Both the position numbers and the translations under genes were made by a program. Below the pieces are notes generated by a model that saw nothing but the letters and a program-made list of their open reading frames with translations, was not told the origin of the DNA and ran no database searches. DNA of 64,000 nucleotides from Chlorops oryzae (Eukaryota; Arthropoda; Insecta; Diptera; Chloropidae), in assembly GCA_020466095.1 (NCBI GenBank), contig CM035806.1, forward strand, positions 6,774,622 to 6,838,621, in the 5' to 3' direction. Shown here piece by piece: positions 24,650-35,058 of the stretch. The first letter of the stretch is position 1; the number at the start of each line of letters is the position of its first letter.

Positions 24650-24782
24650 TGAACAATAAAAAAAAAACTGTAATTAAAAAGAAAATTCAGAAAAATTCCC
24701 GCCGTCAGCAGGGATAGAACCCCGAAGCTCACGACTGTCGAGTCACAGTTTAAACCACTGAGCTATCGAAACCTCCGGAGAC
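24650..24782 (-). mobile_element. tRNA-derived SINE (family 2)
   Basis: On the minus strand the A box TAGCTCAGTGG (24755-24765) and B box GGTTCTATCCC (24712-24722) match the pol III consensus exactly, in the right order and spacing. The T-stem would contain mismatches next to the loop, so it is not a working tRNA gene. An A/T-rich tail follows. The head differs from the SINE at 24290-24485, so two families lie side by side. Confidence 0.65.
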
Positions 24783-25784
24783 GATTGATCATAATGCGAA
24801 CTTATACGTCTAAATGAATGAAAGCGAATTTGAACATAAAAATTAACTGTTTTTCAACTGTTGATTTGACTGCCTTTTTCAGTGCATTTAATGCGGAATA
24901 CAGTTTATTTGACCACTCTTACTTGAACTGTTCTAAGTAGTTGATTTAACTGTTGTTATTTCTTTCGGTGTACTGATTGTGATTACGAAGTTTTTAGACG
25001 CTTTATTGTAATTCGAATATACAGCAGAAATAAAAATTTTCATCCTACATGTTAAAATTCATCTTGGGAGATAAATTAAAGCTTAAAGGATTGGCCGATA
25101 ACCTGTCATAAAGGTTTGTGTCTTAGATCTAAGTTATAGTCATAACTGTATTATGATTTATAACAAAATAAATAAATAATAAAGCTTAAAGGAAAACCTC
25201 ACAATTTCAAAAGGACTTCTATATACTTAATTGGACATTAGGGTAGGTAAATTTTTCCATCGATCGGGAGTATAGCACCAAACGTAATCTATGGGCTGTT
25301 TTTACTGGATTTATTGCAATTTTAAATATAATATGGGGTCCTTTAAAGGTATTTTGTTGTGAATTTGTGGGTGTTTGACACGACTTTAGACGATTAGACC
25401 TAACACATCATTATTGTACAAAAATACTCGACGTTCGAAAACCCAATGCGCTTACTTGAACAGGGCTGAATGATATTGGATGGAGTTTTGCGAAATTGTA
25501 ATGTATTTTCCGAAAATAATCCTCAAATGCAAATGCACACTTTTAGATGCCAAAGGAAGCAGAGAAACTGACTAATTAACCGCATACCACTTAGAAATAC
25601 ATAACTGAAGACGGCATTTTGGGGTTTAAATTGCATCAGAAATTGTATCTTCAGTCAATTTGTGCAAACGTGGAAACGTTGGAATCCATCAAGGTAATAT
25701 GGATATTAACAATTACGCAACAATCTCGATAGGTTCCTCTTCGGTTTGAGCACATACACAAACACGCACACACATAGAGAGAGA
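24783..25784. other. No gene recognised
   Basis: Unrecognised AT-rich sequence between the SINEs and the GA array. Confidence 0.5.
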
Positions 25785-26541
<757 letters not shown>

Positions 26542-26679
26542 AAAAATTGTTTCCTGCTTGCATTGTAACTGGCATCAATAAGATCAGGGGCTCTCAACCT
26601 TTAATCGCAATTTTATTTTTAACCCTCTCCTACATGATGTATTAAATATGTAGAAAATAATATTTAGTTAACCCTTTAC

Positions 26680-26750
26680 TGCATGATACATGAAAAAAAT
26701 ACAAAACAATTTTCGTCGCAGTAAATGGTATTGTTATCGCTCCAAAAATA
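26680..26750. mobile_element. Short TTAACCC-type mini-element
   Basis: Starts TTAACCCTTTACTGCATGAT and ends with GCAGTAAATGGTA, so the ends (CCCTTTACTGC versus ACCATTTACTGC) are inverted. Relatives are at 46141-46330 and 50838-50918. TTAACCC ends recall piggyBac-type termini; that is inference. Confidence 0.5.
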
Positions 26751-28230
26751 ATTGTCTTTTTATAGATTCGTATGCAATAGAGGCTCATAAAGTGAGTTGA
26801 AAGTTAATTAGGCTCACGTTCCGTGAAAGGAGAGGCTGTGCGCACCACCTGGGATCGTACGCCTCTACCATATATTGAGAGCGCTTAAATTAGATCTTCA
26901 TTCTTCACTAAATATCCCTATACATGGGTGATCGTTTATTCTAATTCCTGCAAAAATTTCCTCCCTATTCCTTCGAAATCGAAAAGCTTTTCTTTTCGTT
27001 CGATTCTTTTCTAGAGAATATTGGAGCAAACAATGGAAAACAAAACAAAGTCCGGTAGGTTTTAGTTCCATAGATTTGAGTTTATAATCGAATTAACAAC
27101 AAGATTTAAGAAACATGTGGCAATAAGGAAAAGCGAAGAAAAATTTTGAAAGAGCAAAAAAAAACTAAATGAAACGATAAACGCGCATCGATTTTCTGGG
27201 AAAAATTCTGCTTCATGCTTAATTCATTTGTAAAGACGAGACATCAAAGAAGCATAACACAACACAACACAACACAACACATTCGCTCGTGTTCAACAAC
27301 GGCACGTACGCTTGATTGTAAATGACTGCTTAATCTGCTGCTGAAATCCTTGCCAATGTAATTCCATAATGCAAGCTCTACAGACAGTCATTAGATATAA
27401 CATTACTTACCTATGTACATACAAGCATGCTGCTGCTTGCTTGCTTGCATTGCATTGCAATATCGCAGCAACAACAAAAACATCAGCAATTGTGCACTCT
27501 CGAAGTCCGTTTAAACGTAAGTGACTGCAATAGGCGCACGCTTCATCATCATTATCATTGGAAGATGTGCAGTCGAAAAAATTGTTTTGAAAGCTCGCAC
27601 TGAGATTACGTCCCGGACTAAATGCGGAAAAGTCATATGCAATTCAATCAGCTTGTGCCAGCCACCACGCCAAATTATTATGCCTAAAGATGCCGCGCCG
27701 CATCGCATTGTCTTTCTAACTGGATTTTTAATGTGCTCCTCTCTCTCTCATTCTCTGAGAGCTGGGATTAGAAAAAAATGGACATAAAATAAAAATTTAA
27801 AAAAAAAAAAAAAAAAACACACACGCTTCCTTACTCAAGTCCAATCAAAGCCGACCATCAAGAAGCAATTTATAATGTGGAGAACACGAATAACAAAACA
27901 GCGACGACAATAACAGAATATTTATTGACTTCTGCCGTCTTATAAATATTAATTACAAACAGCCACGATGACTATTTACTTTAACTCGTTGCGGTTGCTC
28001 TTGCGCTCTATCTCCCTCCCTCCCTCTCTCTATCACACTCTGGGACTTTTGTCCAAACAGGTAATAGAAGAAACCTAGGGAGGGAAAAAGAGGCCGACTT
28101 TCTTTATTTTATTTTATTTTATTTTATTTTATTTTTTGTCCTTTAATTCAGTATTCACAGTCCATATAATCGGACCCATTCTTAATACTTATTCCTGGGA
28201 GTTTTTTCCCAAGCGTACCTACTACATGGA
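26751..28230. other. No gene recognised; simple repeats
   Basis: ACAAC pentamers at about 27257-27283, poly-A near 27800, and TTTTA pentamers at about 28104-28137. Otherwise unrecognised. Confidence 0.5.
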
Positions 28231-28420
28231 GATTATTTTAGATCAGTACTTGGTACAGCTTTTTTCCAAGTCTAGGGCTAAATCTTTGTCATAGAAAGGA
28301 ATATAAAAAATTCAACGGCTTACGAGATATAGCCATAAGTAAGTGCGCAACTTATTTCTCGGCCGAACCTTTCGATATCGATTTAAAATTGATCTGTAGC
28401 CAATTTGACAAAACCAAATA
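28231..28420 (+). mobile_element. Interspersed repeat, left part; not duplicated
   Basis: Matches the reverse strand of 22085-22262 in order. It runs without a break into the duplicated unit that starts at 28421, so the pre-duplication locus was part of this repeat family. Confidence 0.65.
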
Positions 28421-29802
28421 TAGGGATTTGCTTCATTTACCAAGTACTGTGAGGAATTACAGTTAAATTTTGGTTTACATTTTACGGTTTGCACCAGGGA
28501 AGTGAATAAAAGTGAGCAAAATCTTTGAAAATTTTTGAAAAAATTCCCTATTATTGGCGTTGAAAAGAGTTCCTTTTTTTCCCCGTGAAAAATTTTTTTG
28601 GAAAAATTCATTCACGGGGCTTATTCATCGGGCTGAGAATGATTTGTTCCCTTCAAAACAATCTCTCTAACTAAATTGATATTGAGGTGGTTTCTTACTG
28701 AACTCTTGGCTTTTGCTTTTCCTTTCTCAATATTTTTGCAATTTTTTTTTTTTTTTCAATACCTTCACCTTTGATTAAGGTCATCCGTTTGTATAGGAGC
28801 AAATTTGGAAAGAATTCCTCCTATCGATTTTGAAGAGGTTCAAAAATTTATTGCATATCAAACTTGCAGGTTTAAAAAATTCCCTAAGATCAGAGTAAGA
28901 AAATTTACCAGAATTGCCGATTTCGCTTATCTTATTTCCTTGAATCTTGGAATCAATTGAAAATAAAAACAACCCCTTAAACCCCTAAAGAAAAGATCCT
29001 TTATCGCCTTCAAGTTATCGACGTAATTAGCCTTCTAAGCTCTTTAAGCAACATCTATTCTCAAATTCAACTCTCTATTCCGAGAGTTTGTGCCTCATTC
29101 TAAATGAAAAATCTGGTTTCCGAGGAGATTATTCTACCGTAAATAAGCTAGCCCGCCTTTTCAAATTTAGATACCCCAGCCTGTCGGAGAAAAGGACCAA
29201 AATTACTGTTGGTCGAGAATTTTTTTTTTTTTTTGTGCTTCGGGAGGACACAGTGGGCGCTCCCATCGTACAACGTCATGAGCCAATGATGTCTAACCAC
29301 AAGGGGACATTCAAATAAGATCATTGAAATCTAATCTTCATGTCTCTGATATCCTTTTTCACCACGCATAACGTATCGAAATATCTCGAAAGGATAAAAT
29401 AATTTATAAATACATACAACTGGCATACATAGCCTTTCCTAATTATTATAATCAAGATTTTTGGATAAAGTGTGAACGCCGAAAAGTTCCTAATTTGAAA
29501 AAAAAAAAAAACGAATTTTTTCCTGTTTGCCCCACAGCTTTAAAGCTGACCCAATAAATCAAACTCCATATCTATGTATATGCGATCTATGATGCCATGC
29601 GCTCTATGGGTTCTGTTTTCAGTCAAGTCTTTTATTAGTACTTATAAATTGCCCATTCCAAATACAAGTAAACAAATTAATAAATAACGTCCTTGAAGAA
29701 ATCCGATCTGATTAAGAACACAGCGAAAACTTTTCATCCGACGGCCGCTTTTATCTTAGTCTCTATATCCCAACAAGCTGTTCATCATTCAAGTGAAAGC
29801 AC
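28421..29802. repeat. Tandem-duplicated unit, copy A (1382 bp)
   Basis: Matches 31106-32492 almost base for base: both start TAGGGATTTGCTTCATTTAC and both end AAGTGAAAGCAC. Differences are few by eye; the largest is a 14-bp stretch present in copy B (31943-31956) and absent here. Copy A carries the empty mariner target: AAATA, then TA at 28421-28422, then GGGATTT. Its right edge is fused directly to the interior of the mariner. No convincing coding sequence. Confidence 0.95.
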
Positions 29803-30925
29803 TCCTTCGGTTTTGCCTCAAAATAGGCCTCAGTTTCGGCGATCACCTCTTCATTGCAGCCAAATTTTTTCCCTGCGAGCATCCTTTTGAGGTCTGAGAA
29901 CAAGAAAAAGTCGCTGAGGGCCAGATCTGGAGAATACGGTGGGTGGGGAAGCAATTCGAAGCCTAATTCATGAATTTTTGCCATCGTTCTCAATGACTTG
30001 TGGCACGGTGCGTTGTCTTGGTGGAACAACACTTTTTTCTTCTTCATATGGGGCCGTTTTGCCGCGATTTCGACCTTCAAACGCTCCAATAACGACATAT
30101 AATAGTCACTGTTGATGGTTTTTCCCTTCTCAAGATAATCGATAAAAATTATTCCATGCCCATCCCAAAAAACAGAGGCCATTACTTTGCCAGCGGACTT
30201 TTGAGTCTTTCCACGCTTCGGAGACGGTTCACCGATCGCTGTCCACTCAGCCGACTGTCGATTGGACTCAGGAGTGTAGTGATAGAGCCATGTTTCATCC
30301 ATTGTCACATATCGACGCAAAAACTCGGGTGTATTGCGAGTTAACAGCTGCAAACACCGCTCAGAATCATCAACACGTTGTTGTTTTTGGGTCAAATGTG
30401 AGCTCGCGCGGCACCCATTTTGCACAGAGCTTTTGCATATCCAAATATTGATGAATGATATGACCAACACGTTCCTTTGATATCTTTAAGGCCTCTGCTA
30501 TCTCGAACAACTTCATTTTACGGTCATTCAAAATCATTTTGTGAATTTTTTTGATGTTTTCGTCGGTAACCACCTCTTTCGGGCGTCCACTGCGTTCACC
30601 GTCCTCCGTGCTCATTTCACCACGCTTGAATTTTGCATACCAATCAATTATTGTTGATTTTCCTGGGGCAGAGTCCGGAAACTACTCATTATCAAGCCAA
30701 GTCTTTGCTTCCACTGTATTTTTTCCCTTCAGAAAACAGTAGGGGTCTTCCCTTAAACGTGTATTTGCCTGGAAAACTTCGAAAAATCGTAAATCAAGAA
30801 GGCTTAGAAATTAATGAACGAAATTTTGTATGAAAAAGTTTACACTTTTACGATTTTTCAATCTTTTCACTTTTAAGGGAATACCCTAAGTATTTTATCA
30901 AAACACGAAATTCCTTTTTTTTCAT
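29803..30925 (-). pseudogene. Mariner transposase pseudogene (irritans group)
   Basis: Remnant of a DD34D transposase that cuts and pastes its element at TA sites in the nucleus. The start codon is at 30923-30925. The catalytic triad is still encoded: MDETW (about 30289-30303), HQDNAPCH (about 30003-30026) and SPDLALSDFF (about 29904-29933, with the usual SPDLAPSD changed to SPDLALSD). WVPREL is also intact. The resemblance to Himar1 is very high by eye. Damage: a 148-bp insertion (30742-30889) after about codon 12; an in-frame TAG near 30689, between the NE and FPDS residues; a +1 base in the C run at about 30391-30393, after TFD; and loss of the C-terminus after AKPKE. Reads past 29803 come from the duplicated unit. 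Confidence 0.95.
30742..30889. mobile_element. 148-bp miniature element nested in the mariner
   Basis: It interrupts the transposase frame between the codons for IKY and CFLKG. The ends are imperfect inverted repeats (GGGGTCTTCCCTTAAACGTG; right end reversed TTAGGGTATTCCCTTAAAAG). GTA occurs on both sides (30739-30741, 30890-30892) as a candidate 3-bp target duplication. The GGGGTCTTC start also appears in the type A TTAA elements, but the flank here is not TTAA. Confidence 0.75.
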
Positions 30926-31105
30926 TTTTTTTCACAATAACAAAAGTTGCTTCACAAAAGACGCTCTATCTCACAAACTAATTGACTTACAGACGTCAAA
31001 TTTTGACACGAATCATTTAAAGGTTGCCACTATATAAAAATAATATGCATTTAATACTAGCGACGCCATCTATGTGTCAGACCGGGGACTTATCAGCCAA
31101 CCTGT

Positions 31106-32492
31106 TAGGGATTTGCTTCATTTACCAAGTACTGTGAGGAATTACAGTTAAAATTTGGTTTACATTTTACGGTTTGAACCAGGGAAGTGATTAAAAGTGA
31201 GCAAAAACTTTGAAAATTTTTGAAAAAATTCCCTATTATTGGCGTTGAAAAGAGTTCCTTTTTTCCCCGTGAAAAATTTTTTTGGGAAAATTCATTCACG
31301 GGGATTATTCATCGGGCTGAGAATGATTTGTTCCCTCAAAACAATCTCTCTAACTAAATTGATATTGAGGTGGTTTCTTACTGAACTCTTGGCTTTTGCT
31401 TTTCCTTTCTCAATATTTTTGCATTTTTTTTTTTTTTTCAATACCTTCACCTTTGATTAAGGTCATCCGTTGTATAGGAGCAAATTTGGAAAGCATTCCT
31501 CCTATCGATTTTGAAGAGGTACAAAAATTTATTGCATATCAAACTTGCAGGTTTAAAAAATTCCCTAAGATCAGAGTAAGAAAATTTACCAGAATTGCCG
31601 ATTTCGCTTATCTTATTTCCTTGAATCTTGGAATCAATTGAAAATAAAAACAACCCCTTAAACCCCTAAAGAAAAGATCCTTTATCGCCTTCAAGTTATC
31701 GACGTAATTAGCCTTCTAAGCTCTTTAAGCTACATCTATTCTCAAATTCAACTCTCTATTCCGAGAGTTTGTGCCTCATTCTAAATGAAAAATCTGGTTT
31801 CCGAGGAGATTATTCTACCGTAAATAAGCTAGCCCGCCTTTACAAATTTAGATACCCCAGCCTGTCGGAGAAAAGGACCAAAATTACTGTTGGTCGAGAA
31901 TTTTTTTTTTGTTGTGCTTCGGGAGGACACAGTGGGCGCTCCAGTTTTTGGGTTCCCATCGTACAACGTCATGAGCCAATGATGTGTAACCACAAGGGGA
32001 CATTCAAATAAGATCATTGAAATCTAATCTTCATGTCTCTGATATCCTTTTTCACCACGGATAACGTATCGAAATATCTCGAAAGGATAAAATAATTTAT
32101 AAATACATACAACTGGCATACATAGCCTTTCCTAATTATTATAATCAAGATTTTTGGATAAAGTGTGAACGCCGAAAAGTTCCTAATTTGAAAAAAAAAA
32201 ACGAATTTTTTCCTGTTTGCCCCACAGCTTTAAAACTGACCCAATAAATCAAACTCCATATCTATGTATATGCGATCTATGATGCCATACGCTCTATGGG
32301 TTCTGTTTTCAGTCAAGTCTTTTATTAGTACTTATAAATTGCCCATTCCAAATACAAGTAAACAAATTAATAAATAACGTCCTTGAAGAAATCCGATCTG
32401 ATTAAGAACACAGCGAAAACTTTTCATCCGACGGCCGCTTTTATCTTAGTCTCTATATCCCAACAAGCTGTTCATCATTCAAGTGAAAGCAC
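31106..32492. repeat. Tandem-duplicated unit, copy B (1387 bp)
   Basis: Second copy of 28421-29802. It begins with the TA that flanks the mariner 5' end and ends AAGTGAAAGCAC, after which unique sequence (AACTTTCAACAG) follows. A 14-bp stretch at 31943-31956 is not in copy A. Confidence 0.95.
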
Positions 32493-32880
32493 AACTTTCA
32501 ACAGTTCCTTATTTTTGGTTTTTCTGTGCAATAATAATTATGAGCGTTTCCCCACACAGACACACATACCTAAGTATGTATGTGTGGAGGTACTATAAAC
32601 GTGCAGCAGCACCACCTGAATGAATCTTTAGCCGAAAAAGCAAATCCATTTTGTTGTTCTTTCTGTTCTGTCCGGAAACTTTTCACTTTTATCCAATTAG
32701 CTTTCGCACATAATTCTCACACCACCCCCTCCTCCCCTCCTTATTCCACTCTCTCCCTCACCCACCGTTACGGCTCCGGTTCGAGTGGATTTATTCGCAA
32801 TGAGCCTCTTTTAATGTTGTTTCACAATTATTAAGCAATATACGCAGCTAATTGTGGCTATCATTTTCTTCAACATTTAT
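32493..32880. other. No gene recognised
   Basis: Unique flank of the duplication, with a C/T-rich patch near 32725-32765. Confidence 0.5.
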
Positions 32881-33049
32881 AAAGAGAGAGGGCGAGAGAG
32901 AGAGAGAGAGCGAGAGAGAGAGAGCGAGAGCGGGAGAGAGCGAGAGAGAGGAAGAGGAGACGAGAGAGGCGAGAGAGAGAGGCGAGAGAGCGAGAGAGCG
33001 AGAGAGAAGAGAGAGAGAGAGGAGAGAGAGAGAGGAGGAGAGAGAGAGC

Positions 33050-33081
<32 letters not shown>

Positions 33082-33449
33082 AGGCGAGAGAGAGGGCGAG
33101 AAGAGAGAAGAGAGAGAGAGAGGCGAGAGAGAGGAGCGAAAGAGAGAGAGAGAGGGCGAGAGAGAGAGAGAGGGCAAAGAGAGAGAGAGAGAGAGGGCGA
33201 GAAGAGAGGCGAGAGAGGAAAAGAAGAGAGAGACGAGAGAGAGAGAGCAAAGAGAGAACGAGAGAGAGAGGACGAGAAAGAGAGAGAGAGAGAGGACGAG
33301 AAAGAGAGAGAGAGACGAGAAAGAGAGAGAGATGAGACGAGAAAGAGAGAGAGAGAGCGAGAAAGAGAGAGAGAGAGCGAGAAAGAGAGAGAGAGCGAGA
33401 AGAGAGAGAGAGAGAGCCAGAAAGAGCGAGAAAGAGCGAGAGAGAGACT
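32881..33449. repeat. Purine (GA)n array with GCGAGA interruptions
   Basis: About 570 bp, nearly all G/A on the plus strand, with regular GCGAGA and GACGAGAAAGA variants. Arg/Glu-rich plus-strand and Ser/Leu-rich minus-strand frames are artefacts. Confidence 0.95.
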
Positions 33450-34313
33450 TTAATCGTGTGACACCCATTTTAAGTGGAATCGATTTCCGGGAAAGTGATG
33501 ATGTTTTTCAGCGAAATTTTCGAATTGTCTCAATGGAGGAGTCCCATGGACGATTTTTCGATTTAAATTCATAATATGAAGCTAAACTAAAGTGCTTCAC
33601 GGACCGATAGACCAGAAGCTAGTGCCTCTTATTTTTTAAGGACTTTCGTCTTAATTCATTAAGGCGGAATACTCAAATAATTATAAAAAAAAAGTGCTTC
33701 AATTTTAGTTTTAATTAAGATGAGAATTTTTTTTACCAGTACACCACCGACTGCTGGCGGTCTATGGCGGCATTTAGAACCACTGCTTTAGAGTCTTGAT
33801 AAATTTTAGTGCTACAAAAAATATATGAACACTCGTGACTCCCATTCGAAGTAAACTTTACAATTTCAATTCAATATTCACAAATATATTCTCGATTGCT
33901 TTAGAGATGTGCCTTCCTTAGTCCTCCTCCTCCTCCTCCACCTCCTTTCCTAGCTACTACCAATTGGAAACGCCAATGGTTTTTGGAATTCTTTATAGTT
34001 TTTATCTACACAAATTAATTTGATTTGGGATAGATGCATTGGACTACATCCATTTTCATCTGGAATCGTCCTAAAAATCGGAATTTGTTGAGTACCAACT
34101 TTCAACAAAATGAATTCAGTCGTTAGGGAGAACAAAAAAAAATACCGAGAATGTCTTAATAAAAGCGGTGTATTCAGGCAGTAGTTTTGGGGGTTCAAAG
34201 CCAATCCGAAATGACACTAATCATCACAAGGCCACACACGAAAATAGTCTTAACATTATGTAGTTTTGTAGAATTCATTCGAAATTTTAAAAATACAATA
34301 TTCATTTTCATTA
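33450..34313. other. No gene recognised
   Basis: Includes a CTCCTCCTCC run near 33920. Short frames on both strands have no recognisable domain. Confidence 0.5.
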
Positions 34314-34591
34314 AGGGTCTGTGGCGGGTTAATCAAAAGCACGCGGCTTCATGAAAGAAATTTTTAAATTTTGTTGATTTTTCGATAGGTGCCATCTAAA
34401 AACACTGTGGAGACTACTTTTTAAATTTTTTTTTTTATGAACGGTCCTTGAAATATCCTTGAAAATCCTTTTTTAATAAGCCTTTTTTTCAAAATAGTTA
34501 TATCTCAAAAACTAATTTAGATCAGAAGATGAAACAAACGTTGGCCGATTGCTAATATAACAGGAAATAAAAAAAAAAATTTTTTTAATTT

Positions 34592-34653
34592 TACACTGAG
34601 AAAAATTTTTACACAAAACTAAAAAGACAATTTTAACAATTTTTTTCAGTGTA
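34592..34653. mobile_element. 62-bp hairpin mini-element
   Basis: Begins TACACTGAGAAAAATTTTTA and ends TTTTTTTCAGTGTA; the ends pair as a hairpin. Confidence 0.7.
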
Positions 34654-34869
34654 TTACCAGTTTGACGCCACTCTACAAATTTTTTTTAAAATACCTCTAA
34701 GTATTTGCTTTAATTTAAAAAAAAGTTTCATTCAAATAAAATGGCGCAACAGTGAGAGATATTCAAAAAATTACAAGTGCACATGTAGATGCTCTAGTAC
34801 TAATATCCAGTACAAATGTGCGAAAATTATACAAAACACATTACTCATACGGTATTTATTTTTAAATTT

Positions 34870-34931
34870 TACACTGAGAAAAATTTTTGCACAAAAAATA
34901 AAACAAAAATTTCACTATTTGTTTCAGTGTA
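34870..34931. mobile_element. 62-bp hairpin mini-element
   Basis: Begins TACACTGAGAAAAATTTTTG and ends TTTGTTTCAGTGTA. Exactly the same length as the unit at 34592-34653. Confidence 0.7.
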
Positions 34932-35058
34932 TTTCAGGATATTTCAAGGACCGTTCAAAATAAAAATTCGTCTCCACAGTGTTTTTAGATGGCACCTATC
35001 GAAAAATCAACAAAATTTTATAAATTCCTTTCATGATGCCGCAACCCGCCAGACCCTT

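Larger units (their letters stand above)
29803..31105 (-). mobile_element. Irritans-group mariner, 3'-truncated and interrupted
   Basis: The 5' terminal inverted repeat (minus strand from 31105) begins ACAGGTTGGCTGATAAGTCC, very close to the Himar1 end, followed by TA at 31106-31107. The 3' end is absent: homology stops at 29803, where the sequence switches to the duplicated unit, so about the last 130 bp, including the second TIR, are lost. Length without the nested insert is about 1155 bp against about 1.29 kb for the full family element. Not mobilisable as it stands. Confidence 0.95.
34314..35058. mobile_element. Long-armed TIR element, copy 1
   Basis: Left arm about 34314-34459 and right arm about 34936-35058 are inverted repeats over roughly 120-145 bp (AGGGTCTGTGGCGGGTTAAT at left; right end reversed AGGGTCTGGCGGGTTGCGGC; inner part GATTTTTCGATAGGTGCCAT shared). 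The loop holds two 62-bp hairpin mini-elements. No coding capacity. No clear target duplication. A second copy is at 42046-42974. Confidence 0.8.

Noticed and set aside
24690..24782. A functional tRNA gene on the minus strand
   Set aside because: Pol III boxes are perfect, but the T-stem mismatches next to the loop and an A-rich body follows; a SINE fits better.
32848..33574. Arg/Glu-rich plus-strand and Ser/Leu-rich minus-strand frames
   Set aside because: Artefact of the GA array at 32881-33449.
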